This document shows, piece by piece, positions 51,939 to 60,301 of a stretch of 64,000 bases of DNA (its first letter is position 1; every line of letters begins with the position of its first letter). The position numbers and the translations under genes are program-made. This DNA comes from Micromonospora profundi (GTDB taxonomy: Bacteria > Actinomycetota > Actinomycetes > Mycobacteriales > Micromonosporaceae). The stretch is taken from NCBI RefSeq assembly GCF_011927785.1, contig NZ_JAATJK010000001.1, forward strand, positions 4,869,001 to 4,933,000, read 5' to 3'. The notes below the pieces were generated by a model. The model saw nothing but the letters and a program-made list of their open reading frames with translations. It was not told where the DNA came from and did no database searches.

Positions 51939-52802
51939 TCAGTTGGCGGGCTCCAGGCCGGGCACCTCCGTGTCGAGCCAGATCGGCTGCCAGGCCGTCT
52001 CCTCGTGGAAGCGGCGCAGCTCGGCCAGCCCGGCCACCGACCCACTCCAGGCCGCGTAAGGGGGGTTGCCCTCGTCGAAGCCGCTCTGCACGAAGGTAAG
52101 CGTGGTGCGGCCGCCGGATTCGGCGAGCTCCCAACTGGTGACGCCGGTCGGTCCCCAGTCGACTGACATCCTGCGACCCGGCTCCAGGTCCACGATCTTG
52201 GCCGCGTACCCGTTCTCGAAGCCGCCCATCGCGTACCGGCCGCCGACCCACGGCTCGATCCCGATCGGGTAGCCGAACCAGGAGCTGGCCTGCTCGGATT
52301 CGGTGAGCGACTCCCACACCTTGTCGGCGGGTGCGGCGATGACCAGCTCGCCCCGCAGGTCGGCGGAGGTGAAGTCGGTGCGCGGCAGCAGCGGCCGACC
52401 CTCCAGGTGGGAGGCCAGGTTGGCGATGGCCAGCGACCAGTACGTCTGGAGGACGCCGCGGATGCTGGAGCCGCTCATCGCCTCGGCAAAGTCGAAGTGG
52501 CTCTGCGTCACCGTCAGCACTGTGCTGTCGGGCCCCTCGGCGGTCAACTGGAACTCGGTGGTGGTCTCCACGCCGTCGAGCAGCCAGCCGAAGCGCAACG
52601 TGTCGTCGTCCGCGTGCAGGAGGCGTTGATGCGGGGCGTCACCTTCGGGTGTGTAGCGGCCCCAGAATTCGTACCGCCGGGGCAGCTCGACCTCGGCGTG
52701 TTCGGCCAGCCAGAGTCGCAGCTCGGCCGGGTCGGTCACTGCCTGGCGGACGCGCCCGACGGACGCGGAGAGGCGGGCCTGCAGCTTCAGCGGTTCACTC
52801 AT
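51939..52802 (-). CDS. Two-domain SRPBCC (AHSA1-like) protein
   Basis: 287 residues from ATG 52802, overlapping the ArsR stop by 8 nt. Two START-like SRPBCC units are seen: residues 1-135 (LQARLSASVGRVRQAVTDPA, LRLWLAEHAEVELPRRYEFW) and 145-287 (LRGELVIAAPADKVWESLTE, VDWGPTGVTSWELAESGGRT, LTFVQSGFDEGNPPYAAWSG). AHSA1-like proteins bind hydrophobic ligands. Pairing with an ArsR repressor is very common, and the partner's ligand is usually unknown. The two genes are transcribed together from the operator at 53354-53387. Confidence 0.9.
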   Translation of the reverse strand: MSEPLKLQARLSASVGRVRQAVTDPAELRLWLAEHAEVELPRRYEFWGRYTPEGDAPHQRLLHADDDTLRFGWLLDGVETTTEFQLTAEGPDSTVLTVTQSHFDFAEAMSGSSIRGVLQTYWSLAIANLASHLEGRPLLPRTDFTSADLRGELVIAAPADKVWESLTESEQASSWFGYPIGIEPWVGGRYAMGGFENGYAAKIVDLEPGRRMSVDWGPTGVTSWELAESGGRTTLTFVQSGFDEGNPPYAAWSGSVAGLAELRRFHEETAWQPIWLDTEVPGLEPAN

Positions 52803-53352
52803 CGTCGTTGCCTTTCGGATAGCAGGCCACGGCGAGCTTGAAGGCATCCCCTTCGCTGCCGCCGTAGCGGGTGAACAGGTCTTGGAGTGCGGTTTGCAGG
52901 TCGTGCAGGAACTGCGGGCGGAGCTCCGCGGGCACCCGGATCTCGCCCGCTACCCCGATCGAGGGCAGCTCGGGCGCGGCGCGGTCGAGGCCGGCGATGT
53001 CCGCCTGGACCTCTTCCATCAGGTCGAGCAGGTAGCCCAGGCTCAGCTCGTCGCGTGCACGGCGCAGCCCGATCCGGCCGACGAGCCGGGGTGAGAGCCA
53101 GTAGGAGCGGGCGGCGGCCTGGTAGATGCCCTCGGTGATGCCGCGGACCTTGCGCTCGTTGACCAGCTCGACCAGGCCGGCCGCGACGAGCTGCTTGACG
53201 TGGTAGTAGACGCGCTGTGGCGTCTGGTCGAGGCGGGCCGCGACCTCCGTGCAGGTGCGCGGCTCGGCCAGTTGCCGCAGCACCTCGACGCGCTGCGGCT
53301 TGAGCAGGACCTCGGCCTGCTCGATCTTCTCCAGGTACAGGACATCTCTCAT
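52795..53352 (-). CDS. ArsR-family transcriptional regulator
   Basis: 185 residues from ATG 53352. Winged-helix HTH at about 18-75: VLLKPQRVEVLRQLAEPRTC, TEVAARLDQTPQRVYYHVKQ, LVAAGLVELVNERKVRGITE. No metal-binding Cys motif (CxC) in the recognition helix region, so it is probably not a metal sensor. The C-terminal ~90 residues (LSLGYLLDLMEEVQADIAGL) are effector/dimerisation. No ribosome-binding site precedes the ATG, and tandem operator repeats abut the start, suggesting leaderless translation and autoregulation. Confidence 0.9.
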   Translation of the reverse strand: MRDVLYLEKIEQAEVLLKPQRVEVLRQLAEPRTCTEVAARLDQTPQRVYYHVKQLVAAGLVELVNERKVRGITEGIYQAAARSYWLSPRLVGRIGLRRARDELSLGYLLDLMEEVQADIAGLDRAAPELPSIGVAGEIRVPAELRPQFLHDLQTALQDLFTRYGGSEGDAFKLAVACYPKGNDDE

Positions 53353-53353
53353 G

Positions 53354-53387
53354 ACAAAATCAGTTTGTACGTACAAAATCTGTTTGT
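53354..53387 (-). promoter_or_regulatory. Tandem-repeat operator of the ArsR-SRPBCC operon
   Basis: Two 15-bp direct repeats, ACAAAATCAGTTTGT (53354-53368) and ACAAAATCTGTTTGT (53373-53387), differ at one base with a 19-bp period. Between them is the perfect palindrome TTTGTACGTACAAA (53364-53377). The AT-rich island stands out from the surrounding GC-rich DNA and ends 1 nt before the start codon. Confidence 0.7.
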
Positions 53388-53453
53388 CAATCGCTTCGCG
53401 AGAAGCCGCGCCGACTTCCTCGGCGCGGCTTCAGGCGATTGGTCAAGCCCCGG

Positions 53454-54797
53454 TCAGGCCAGCCAGTCGGGCCGCAGCGGATAGCCGTTGACGCCGTCCG
53501 GACCGTTGTGGGTGGCAAGCACCTGGTGCAACTGGATGCCGTTGCGCTCGAACGCCATCCGCGACCCGGCCATGTAGAGCCCCCACACCCGTGCCGTGCC
53601 CGCGCCCACCTCAGAGACGCAGAAGTCCCAGTGCTCCACCAGATTGCGGCACCAGGCGGCGAGCGTCAGCGCGTAGTGCTGGCGCAGGTTCTCCTCGTGA
53701 TGCACCTCAAACCCGGCGTCGTGCACCTCACTGATCAGCCGACCCGGGCCGGCCAACTCGCCGTCCGGGAAGACGTACCTGTCGATGAAGGCGCCCGAGC
53801 GGTGCGGCGCCCGATTGTCAGCGCGGGTGATGCAGTGGTTGAGCAGCCGCCCGCCCTGCCGCAGCCGGTCACGCAGCGCACCGAAGTACGCCGGGTAGTT
53901 GCGCACCCCGATGTGCTCGGTAAGCCCGATCGAGGAGACCGCGTCGAACTGCTCCGCCGGCGCGTCCCGGTAGTCCATGTGCCGCACCTCGGCCAGCCCG
54001 GTCAGCCCCTCCCGCTCGATGGCGGCCTGCGCCCACTGCGCCTGCGCCTTCGACAGGGTCACCCCCAGCGCCTTCACGCCGTACTCGCGCGCCGCGTGCC
54101 GGACCATGCCACCCCAGCCGCAGCCCACATCCAGCAGCCGCATCCCCTTCTTCAACCCCAGCTTGCCGGCGACCAGGTCGTACTTCGTCGCCTGGGCCTG
54201 CTCCAGGGTGTCGTCCGGAGACCGGTAAACCGCGCACGTGTACGTCATCGACGGGCCGAGAACCTTCTCGTAGAAGGCGTTCGAGACGTCGTAGTGGTGT
54301 GAGATGGCAGTGCTGTCGCGGACCCGCGAGTGGACAAGCCCGTTCATCACCCGCTTCCAGCGCGGAAGCGCCTCCTGCGGCGGGGCCGGCGGCGGCATCA
54401 GCCGCTCCCAGCCCAGCCCACGCGCCAACGCCAGCCCGTCGGTCAACGACGGCGGACGTAACCGCAGCTCGTCCTTGAGCACCTGCAACGCCTCGTACGG
54501 ATCACCCGGGTGCACTCCCTGCAACGCCAGGTCGCCGCTGACGTAGGCCCTGGCCATGCCCAGGTCGCCGGGGGCCGTGAGCAGGTACGACAGCCCCCGC
54601 TCGGAACGGATCGCCAGGGTGATGCCGGCATCGGACGGGCCGACGGCGCTGCCGTCGTACCCGGTGATGCGCACCGGCAGCGGCCCGGCGGTGACCGCGC
54701 GGATGACGTCCGCAACGGTCGGACCCGTGGGCCGGCCGCCCGCCGGCGGGGTGGCGGGGACGCTCGCCGCCCCCTGATCTCGGTCGGTCAGGCTCAT
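53454..54797 (-). CDS. tmsB: SAM-dependent fatty-acid methyltransferase (TmsB/CFA type)
   Basis: 447 residues from ATG 54797, overlapping the oxidoreductase stop (ATGA). The N-terminal ~130 residues are an SCP2-like cap (YLLTAPGDLGMARAYVSGDL); the C-terminal methyltransferase has the CFA-synthase signature HYDVSNAFYEKVLGPSMTYT, the SAM site MRLLDVGCGWGGMVRHAARE and SSIGLTEHIG. Paired with an FAD-dependent oxidoreductase, this fits TmsB, which methylates phospholipid-bound oleoyl chains to the 10-methylene form. Micromonospora contain 10-methyl branched fatty acids. Plain cyclopropane synthase is the alternative; the partner gene favours Tms. Confidence 0.85.
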   Translation of the reverse strand: MSLTDRDQGAASVPATPPAGGRPTGPTVADVIRAVTAGPLPVRITGYDGSAVGPSDAGITLAIRSERGLSYLLTAPGDLGMARAYVSGDLALQGVHPGDPYEALQVLKDELRLRPPSLTDGLALARGLGWERLMPPPAPPQEALPRWKRVMNGLVHSRVRDSTAISHHYDVSNAFYEKVLGPSMTYTCAVYRSPDDTLEQAQATKYDLVAGKLGLKKGMRLLDVGCGWGGMVRHAAREYGVKALGVTLSKAQAQWAQAAIEREGLTGLAEVRHMDYRDAPAEQFDAVSSIGLTEHIGVRNYPAYFGALRDRLRQGGRLLNHCITRADNRAPHRSGAFIDRYVFPDGELAGPGRLISEVHDAGFEVHHEENLRQHYALTLAAWCRNLVEHWDFCVSEVGAGTARVWGLYMAGSRMAFERNGIQLHQVLATHNGPDGVNGYPLRPDWLA

Positions 54798-56191
54798 GCT
54801 CGTGCTACCGCCTTCTCGTACAGTCCCGTCAGCCGCTGGTCCGGGTCGTAGCGGTCCTTCACCGCGCGCCACGTGTCGCCGCCGTAGAGGCGATCGAAGG
54901 CTTCCCGGTCGTAGTACGCGTCGGAGTAGAGCGACTTGTGGCCACCCAACTCCGACACCCTGCGTTCGATCGTGCGGTTGACGTCGCCGTCGGCGGCGCC
55001 CGGCGCGATCGGCACGCTCCCCCAGAACCCAATGTTGACGTAGTCCTGCCCCGGCCGGAGGGGATACAGCGGCCAGGACCTCGCCGAGCCCGGCCCCGCC
55101 GGCTCACGCAACCGCAGCGGGCAGAGCCACACCGGGGTCATCCCCACACTGCCCGCGAACCAGCGCAGGAAGTCGGCGGTGCGGTCCAGCGGGATCTCCA
55201 CGTCCTGCACGACCCGTTCCCGGGCCGGCTGGCCGCGCAGCCTGTCGACACGGGCCGCCACCTGGTGCCGGTGCTCCAGCCGGACCAGCCGGTGGTAGAC
55301 GTCGCTGCGTCGGTAACGCGCCGGCCAGAGCCGGCGCAGCACCGGGTGCTGCGCGCCGAACGCCGCCGAACACCAGAACCAGTCGGTGTCCCAGCGCCAG
55401 AGATAGTCGTACGCGGTCAGCACGTCCCGGGTGCGCCGACGCAGCGACCGGTAGTAGATCGACTGGCCGGTGTAGTCGCTGGGCGGGCCGGCCGAGTCGG
55501 TGAACGTGCCGAGCACCAGGTACGCCTCGCCGGGGCTGAACATCACCCCGTCCATGGCGTCGACGGGCTCACCGGCCCAGGACCGGGTGGCGGTCACCTC
55601 GGCTATCGCGTCGGTGAGCGCCTCCAGCCTGGTGAACCGGACGTTGCGCAGCGCCACGTACCTGCCGACGGGTTGCAGTTCGATGCGCAGCCGGGTGGCG
55701 TACCCGAGGCTGCCCAGCGAGTTGGGAAACGCCGCGAACAGGTCGGCGTGCTCCCCGTCGGGCCGGGCCGTGACGATCTCGCCGGAGCCGGTGAGGATGT
55801 CCAACTCCCGCACCGACTCGTGCGGAAGGCCGTTGCGGAACGACGTCGACTCGATGCCGAGCCCGGTCACCGCACCGCCCAGGGTGATGGTGCGCAACTG
55901 CGGCACCACGAGCGGCATCAGCCCGTGCGGCAACGTCGCGTCGACAAGATCCTCGTACGTGCACATGCCCTGCACGTCGGCCGTCCGAGCGGTCGCGTCG
56001 ACCGAGAGCACCCGGTTGAGACCGCTCACGTCGAGGCCCGGGGTCCGGGGAGCGGACCGGGGGCGGAACAGATTGGAGGTGCGTTTGGCCAGCCGGACAG
56101 GCTCGCCAGTGGGCACTGCGGCGTACGACCGCCGCAACGTGTCCACCGCTTCATCATGGTCAATGGGGTGATCCACACGCTCCGCGCGCAT
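54794..56191 (-). CDS. tmsA: FAD-binding oxidoreductase (TmsA type)
   Basis: 465 residues. PCMH-type FAD-binding domain: FRPRSAPRTPGLDVSGLNRV, TADVQGMCTYEDLVDATLPH, TLGGAVTGLGIESTSFRNGL, and LDILTGSGEIVTARPDGEHA. The C-terminal substrate domain includes RERVVQDVEIPLDRTADFLR and DYVNIGFWGS. In the tuberculostearate pathway the TmsA/BfaA protein reduces 10-methylene to 10-methyl stearoyl phospholipid with NADPH. It directly precedes and overlaps tmsB, so the two act in sequence at the membrane. Absence of a signal peptide fits a cytosolic face. Confidence 0.82.
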   Translation of the reverse strand: MRAERVDHPIDHDEAVDTLRRSYAAVPTGEPVRLAKRTSNLFRPRSAPRTPGLDVSGLNRVLSVDATARTADVQGMCTYEDLVDATLPHGLMPLVVPQLRTITLGGAVTGLGIESTSFRNGLPHESVRELDILTGSGEIVTARPDGEHADLFAAFPNSLGSLGYATRLRIELQPVGRYVALRNVRFTRLEALTDAIAEVTATRSWAGEPVDAMDGVMFSPGEAYLVLGTFTDSAGPPSDYTGQSIYYRSLRRRTRDVLTAYDYLWRWDTDWFWCSAAFGAQHPVLRRLWPARYRRSDVYHRLVRLEHRHQVAARVDRLRGQPARERVVQDVEIPLDRTADFLRWFAGSVGMTPVWLCPLRLREPAGPGSARSWPLYPLRPGQDYVNIGFWGSVPIAPGAADGDVNRTIERRVSELGGHKSLYSDAYYDREAFDRLYGGDTWRAVKDRYDPDQRLTGLYEKAVARA

Positions 56192-56285
56192 GTGATCACC
56201 TTACGCCCGCACCCTCGACATTCGTGGGATGTCGCCAGCGGTCATTTCCCGTCCGCTGACAGGCCCGACGGCTACCGTTGCGATC

Positions 56286-56756
56286 ATGCCGTCGCCCGCG
56301 ATCGCCGCCCTGGATTCCGCCGGGCTCCCGTACCGGTTGGTCAGCCACGGTCCGGTCGGCAGCCTGGCGGAGGCCGCCGCCGCCCGCGGTGTCGCCGTCC
56401 CGGACGTGGTGAAGACGATCGTGGTGCGCCGGAGCGTGGACGACCACCTGTTCGTGCTCACCCCCGGCGACCGGGTCATCTCCTGGCCCAAGCTGCGGGC
56501 TCTTCTGGGGGTGCACCGCCTCTCCATGCCGGACGCGGCGGGCGCGCTGGCGGCGACCGGCTACGAGCGCGGCACCATCACCCCGTTCGGCGCGAGCACG
56601 GCGTGGCCGGTGATCGCCGACGAACGGCTGCGCGGTCGGCAGATCACGCTGGGCGCTGGTGAACGCGGTCTCGCAGTCGCGGTCGACGCCGATGCCGCGA
56701 TCGCCATGCTCGACGCCACAGTGGCCGACGTCACAGACCCACAGCCGACCCGCTGA
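56286..56756 (+). CDS. YbaK/ProX-type aminoacyl-tRNA deacylase
   Basis: 156 residues from ATG 56286. YbaK-fold features: ALDSAGLPYRLVSHGPVGSL, VPDVVKTIVVRRSVDDHLFV with the conserved Lys, LTPGDRVISWPKLRALLGVH, and YERGTITPFGASTAWPVIAD (the GGTSPFG-like motif as GTITPFG). Family members clear mischarged Cys- or Ala-tRNA(Pro). Monocistronic or with the DUF427 gene 39 nt downstream. Confidence 0.88.
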   Translation: MPSPAIAALDSAGLPYRLVSHGPVGSLAEAAAARGVAVPDVVKTIVVRRSVDDHLFVLTPGDRVISWPKLRALLGVHRLSMPDAAGALAATGYERGTITPFGASTAWPVIADERLRGRQITLGAGERGLAVAVDADAAIAMLDATVADVTDPQPTR

Positions 56757-56795
56757 CCCCTGCCGTCGTCGATGCGGCGGCCTACTGTTGGGGGC

Positions 56796-57080
56796 ATGCC
56801 GAAAGCCGTGTGGAACGACCTGGTCGTCGCCGAGAGCGACGACACCGTGCTGGTGGAGGGCAACCACTACTTCCCCCGCTCCGCCCTGCGCGACGACCTG
56901 ATCCGCGAGTCGCCGACGCACACCGTCTGCCCGTGGAAGGGCACCGCCTCGTACTACACCCTTGAGCACGAGGGCAGCACCAGCCAGGACGCGGTCTGGT
57001 ACTACCCGGACCCGAAGCCGGACGCCGAGATGGTGCGCGACCGGGTCGCGTTCTGGAAGGACGTCCGGGTCGTCGACTGA
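56796..57080 (+). CDS. DUF427 protein
   Basis: 94 residues from ATG 56796. DUF427 signature: AVWNDLVVAESDDTVLVEGN, HYFPRSALRDDLI, ESPTHTVCPWKGTASYYTLE and AVWYYPDPKPDAEMVRDRVA. The conserved TxCPWKG.A.Y core is complete. Function unknown; small beta-rich cytosolic proteins common in actinobacteria. Confidence 0.92.
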   Translation: MPKAVWNDLVVAESDDTVLVEGNHYFPRSALRDDLIRESPTHTVCPWKGTASYYTLEHEGSTSQDAVWYYPDPKPDAEMVRDRVAFWKDVRVVD

Positions 57081-57125
57081 CCGCCGGGTTGGCTCCGGCG
57101 CGCCGCCGTGGGTGAGGATGGCCCC

Positions 57126-57827
57126 ATGTCCGCCCCCGAGGAACGCCCCGAGCCCGCCGGCACCGTCTACGGCGGTCGCCGGGCGCCGCACTCCGGCCTG
57201 TTGAGCGACCCGCTGCTGCGGCTGGCGGTGGCGGTCGGGTTGGTCGGCGTACTCGTGGGGGTGCTCTTCGCCACCGGCCTGTTCGACGGTGACGAGGAGC
57301 CGGTGGTGCCGGCGACTGTCGGCGCGCCGTCAAGCGTGCCGGAGCCGACCACCGAGGCTGCCGAGCCGAGCCCGACGCCCTCCGCCGAGCCGTCGCCCAC
57401 CACGCCGGCCGGCCCGCCCACCGGGCCGACTGTGCTGCGGGCCGCCTCCGGGTTGTGCCTCGGTGTCGACGGCGACGGCGAGAAGGCCGAGGCGCAACTG
57501 GCCGCGTGCAGCGGCGGCCCGGAGCAGCAGTGGGTGGTCAACCCTGCCGCCGCGGATGTCGTGGCGCTCACCAATGCCGCCTACGGGCAGTGCCTCGACG
57601 TCGAGGGCGGCAGTGGGGACGACGGCGCACGGATGATGCAGTTCCCCTGCCACAGCGGGCCCAACCAGCAGTGGCGGCTGAGCGCCACAGGCACCGGCCC
57701 GGTGCTGCTGGTGGCGGCGCACAGCGGCAAGTGCGCGCAGCCCGAGGACGACGGCGCCGAGGCCGGCGACGACGTTCGGCAGCGGACCTGCGACGGTCGA
57801 CCCGCCCAGCAGTGGACGCTCGGCTGA
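57126..57827 (+). CDS. Membrane-anchored ricin-type lectin domain protein
   Basis: 233 residues from ATG 57126 (GTG 57108 is an in-frame alternative). A short cytosolic segment is followed by one span (LRLAVAVGLVGVLVGVLFAT, about 32-52), a Pro/Ser/Thr/Glu linker, and a C-terminal ricin B-like beta-trefoil with three repeats ending in QQW: CSGGPEQQWVV, CHSGPNQQWRL, CDGRPAQQWTLG. It is an external carbohydrate-binding protein with no enzyme domain, held at the membrane. Monocistronic. Confidence 0.85.
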   Translation: MSAPEERPEPAGTVYGGRRAPHSGLLSDPLLRLAVAVGLVGVLVGVLFATGLFDGDEEPVVPATVGAPSSVPEPTTEAAEPSPTPSAEPSPTTPAGPPTGPTVLRAASGLCLGVDGDGEKAEAQLAACSGGPEQQWVVNPAAADVVALTNAAYGQCLDVEGGSGDDGARMMQFPCHSGPNQQWRLSATGTGPVLLVAAHSGKCAQPEDDGAEAGDDVRQRTCDGRPAQQWTLG

Positions 57828-57837
57828 GCGGTCCGCC

Positions 57838-59142
57838 TCAGCCCCGGAAGCTCCACGCCTTCGGAGCGGTCGCGGCGGCCAGCACGGCCTCCGGCACCGG
57901 CCGGCCGGGCCGTCGGCGCAGCAGCAACGACAGCCCGGCAGCGCCGATCGACAGCGCGCCCGCCACGTACCAGGCCATCGCGTAGTCGCCGAGACGGTCG
58001 CGGACCAGCCCCGCACCCGTCGCGGCGATCGCCGCCCCGAACTGGTGCGCGGCGAACACCCAGCCGAACACGACAGCACCGGCGTCGCCGAAGTACTCGC
58101 GGCACAGCGCCACAGTCGGCGGCACGGTCGCCACCCAGTCCAGGCCGTAGAAGATGATGAACACCAGCATGCTCGGCCGGGCGGTGCCGCTGAACAGGCT
58201 CGGCAGCACCAGCAACGACGCACCGCGCAGCGCGTAGTAGGCGCCGAGCAGCAGCCGGCTGTCCACCCGGTCGGTGAGCCAACCGGAGGCGATCGTCCCG
58301 ACGATGTCGAAGAGCCCGACCAGGGCGAGCAGCCCGGCCGCCGTGGTCTCGGCCATGCCGTGGTCGTGCGCGGCCGGCACGAAATGCGTACCGACGAGGC
58401 CGTTCGTCGTCGCGCCGCAGATCGCGAAGCCGCCGGCCAGCAGCCAGAACGGCCGGGTCCGCGCCGCGACGGCCAGCGCACCCAGCGCCCGTCTCGCCGC
58501 GCCTCCGCTGGGCGGCGGCACCGCCACGACCTCGGTCGCGCCGTAGGCGGGCAGGTCGAGATCCGCCGGGTGCTCGCGCAGCAACCACACCACCAGGGGT
58601 ACGACAGCGAGGGCGGCTCCGGCCACGACGAGTGCTGCCGTACGCCAGCCGTGGTCGCGTACCAGCACGGCGATCAGCGGCAGGAAGATCAGCTGCCCGG
58701 CCGCCCCGCCCGCGGTCAGCACACCGGTGACGAGGCCCCGGCGGCGGACGAACCAGCGCCCCGTGACGGTCGCCACGAAGGCCAGCGCCATCGACCCGGT
58801 GCCCAACCCGACGAGTACGCCCCAGCACAGCAGCAACTGCCAACTCGCCGTCATGAAGACGGTGAGCCCGCTGCCGGCGGCGACCAGCAGAAGCGCCACC
58901 GAGACCACCCGGCGGATGCCGAAGCGGTCCATCAGAGCGGCGGCGAACGGCGCGGTGAGCCCGTAGAGCAGCAGGTTTACCGAGACGGCAGCCGAGATGG
59001 TCGCCAGCGGCCAGCCGAACTCCGCGTGCAGCGGGTGCAGCAGCACCGACGGGGTGGCCCGGAACCCGGCCGCGCCGACCAACGCCACGAAGGCGACGGC
59101 CGCGACCAGCCAGGCGGGATGCAGGCGGCGGTTCTTTCTCAC
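57838..59142 (-). CDS. MFS transporter (monocarboxylate/OFA-like)
   Basis: 434 residues from GTG 59142. Twelve hydrophobic segments, starting AWLVAAVAFVALVGAAGFRA. The MFS signature between TM2 and TM3 is LMDRFGIRRVVSVALLLVAA, and the second-half equivalent is GWLTDRVDSRLLLGAYYALR. WPLATISAAVSVNLLLYGLT resembles the oxalate:formate antiporter-like branch. Substrate unknown. Divergent from the GlxA-type regulator at 59213, with 70 nt between, so probably its target. Confidence 0.9.
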   Translation of the reverse strand: MRKNRRLHPAWLVAAVAFVALVGAAGFRATPSVLLHPLHAEFGWPLATISAAVSVNLLLYGLTAPFAAALMDRFGIRRVVSVALLLVAAGSGLTVFMTASWQLLLCWGVLVGLGTGSMALAFVATVTGRWFVRRRGLVTGVLTAGGAAGQLIFLPLIAVLVRDHGWRTAALVVAGAALAVVPLVVWLLREHPADLDLPAYGATEVVAVPPPSGGAARRALGALAVAARTRPFWLLAGGFAICGATTNGLVGTHFVPAAHDHGMAETTAAGLLALVGLFDIVGTIASGWLTDRVDSRLLLGAYYALRGASLLVLPSLFSGTARPSMLVFIIFYGLDWVATVPPTVALCREYFGDAGAVVFGWVFAAHQFGAAIAATGAGLVRDRLGDYAMAWYVAGALSIGAAGLSLLLRRRPGRPVPEAVLAAATAPKAWSFRG

Positions 59143-59212
59143 GCCACCAGTCTGGGCGCGGTGCCGATCACCGACGAGTGGCCGGAAAGCCATCATGCGC
59201 AATAATCAGGCC

Positions 59213-60301
59213 ATGAGCGTACGCCCGCACCGGATCGCCGTCCTCGCCCTCGACCAGGTGGTCGGCCTCGACCTGGGTACGCCGGCGCAGGTCTTCAGCA
59301 CCGCCTGGGGAGCCGACGACACGTCCCGCTACGACGTCCGGGTGTGTACTCCCGGCGGGCTGCCGGTACGCAGCACCGCCGGCTTCCAGGTGCTCCCGGA
59401 CCACGGGCTGGAGTTGCTCGAAACCGCCGACACGGTGATCGTCCCGGGCATCCACGCAGGCACCGCGCTGACCGACGGCAGCATCCAGCCGGAGGTGACC
59501 GAGGCGCTGCGCTCGGCGTACGACCGGGGCGCACGGGTGATGTCGATCTGCACCGGGGCGTTCGTGCTGGCTGCCGCCGGCCTGCTCGACGGGCGCCGGG
59601 CCACCACCCACTGGGCGTACGCGCAGCGGTTCCGCCGCCTGCACAGCCGGGTGGACCTCGACCCGGCCGTGCTGTTCATCGTCGACGACCGGGTGCTCAC
59701 CTCGGCCGGAGTGGCCGCCGGCATCGACCTGTGCCTGCACGTCATCCGCCTCGATCACGGCAGCGAGGCCGCCAACCGGGTGGCCCGCCGCTGCGTGATG
59801 CCGCCGTGGCGCGACGGCGGTCAGGCGCAGTACATCGAGCAGCCGGTGCCGAAGGTCACCGACACCAGCACCGCGAATACGCGCGAGTGGGTGCGGCAGC
59901 GGCTGCACGAGCCGATCGCCCTGCGTGACCTCGCCGAGCACGCACGGATGAGCGTGCGCACCTTCACCCGGCGCTTCCGGTCGGAGACCGGGCTGAGCCC
60001 GGCGCAGTGGCTGCTGCAACAGCGCACCGACCACGCTCGGCTGCTGCTGGAGACGACCGACCTCACCGTCGACCAGATCGCCCACCGCAGCGGGTTCAAC
60101 ACCACTGCCGCCCTACGCCAGCAGCTCCACCAGCGCATAGGAGTAAGCCCGACAACCTACCGCCGCACCTTCCACCCCCGCCCGCCTCACTCCCTCCGCG
60201 ATCTTGCACTTTCGGTCGTGGATCTGCCCGTTACGCCCTCTTTGCCCGGGCAGGAAGTACAAGATCGACGAGAGTCAGGGGTTGGTGCGGAGCGCGTGTA
60301 G
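59213..60301 (+). CDS. GlxA-type AraC regulator with repeat-derived C-terminus
   Basis: 362 residues from ATG 59213. N-terminal DJ-1/PfpI-like domain (IAVLALDQVVGLDLGTPAQV, VIVPGIHAGTALTDGSIQPE, MSICTGAFVLAAAGLLDGRR with the Cys elbow), then an AraC HTH pair (PIALRDLAEHARMSVRTFTR, TVDQIAHRSGFNTTAALRQQ). Relatives usually end soon after TYRRTFHPR. Here about 38 further residues (SLRDLALSVVDLPVTPSLPG onward) are encoded by inverted repeat 60199-60267 and beyond, overlapping the convergent DinB gene by 27 nt. It probably regulates the divergent MFS gene. Confidence 0.87.
   Translation: MSVRPHRIAVLALDQVVGLDLGTPAQVFSTAWGADDTSRYDVRVCTPGGLPVRSTAGFQVLPDHGLELLETADTVIVPGIHAGTALTDGSIQPEVTEALRSAYDRGARVMSICTGAFVLAAAGLLDGRRATTHWAYAQRFRRLHSRVDLDPAVLFIVDDRVLTSAGVAAGIDLCLHVIRLDHGSEAANRVARRCVMPPWRDGGQAQYIEQPVPKVTDTSTANTREWVRQRLHEPIALRDLAEHARMSVRTFTRRFRSETGLSPAQWLLQQRTDHARLLLETTDLTVDQIAHRSGFNTTAALRQQLHQRIGVSPTTYRRTFHPRPPHSLRDLALSVVDLPVTPSLPGQEVQDRRESGVGAERV
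60199..60267. repeat. Inverted repeat inside the 3' end of the GlxA-type gene
   Basis: Arms CGATCTTGCACTTTC (60199-60213) and the near complement at 60253-60267 match at 13 of 15 positions around a 39-nt loop. It resembles a third GATC-ended repeat type. The element is translated as the C-terminal tail of the regulator. Confidence 0.7.

Noticed and set aside
53454..56191. Part of a natural-product cluster (methyltransferase plus FAD oxidase)
   Set aside because: No PKS, NRPS or terpene genes nearby, and the pair fits lipid 10-methylation better.
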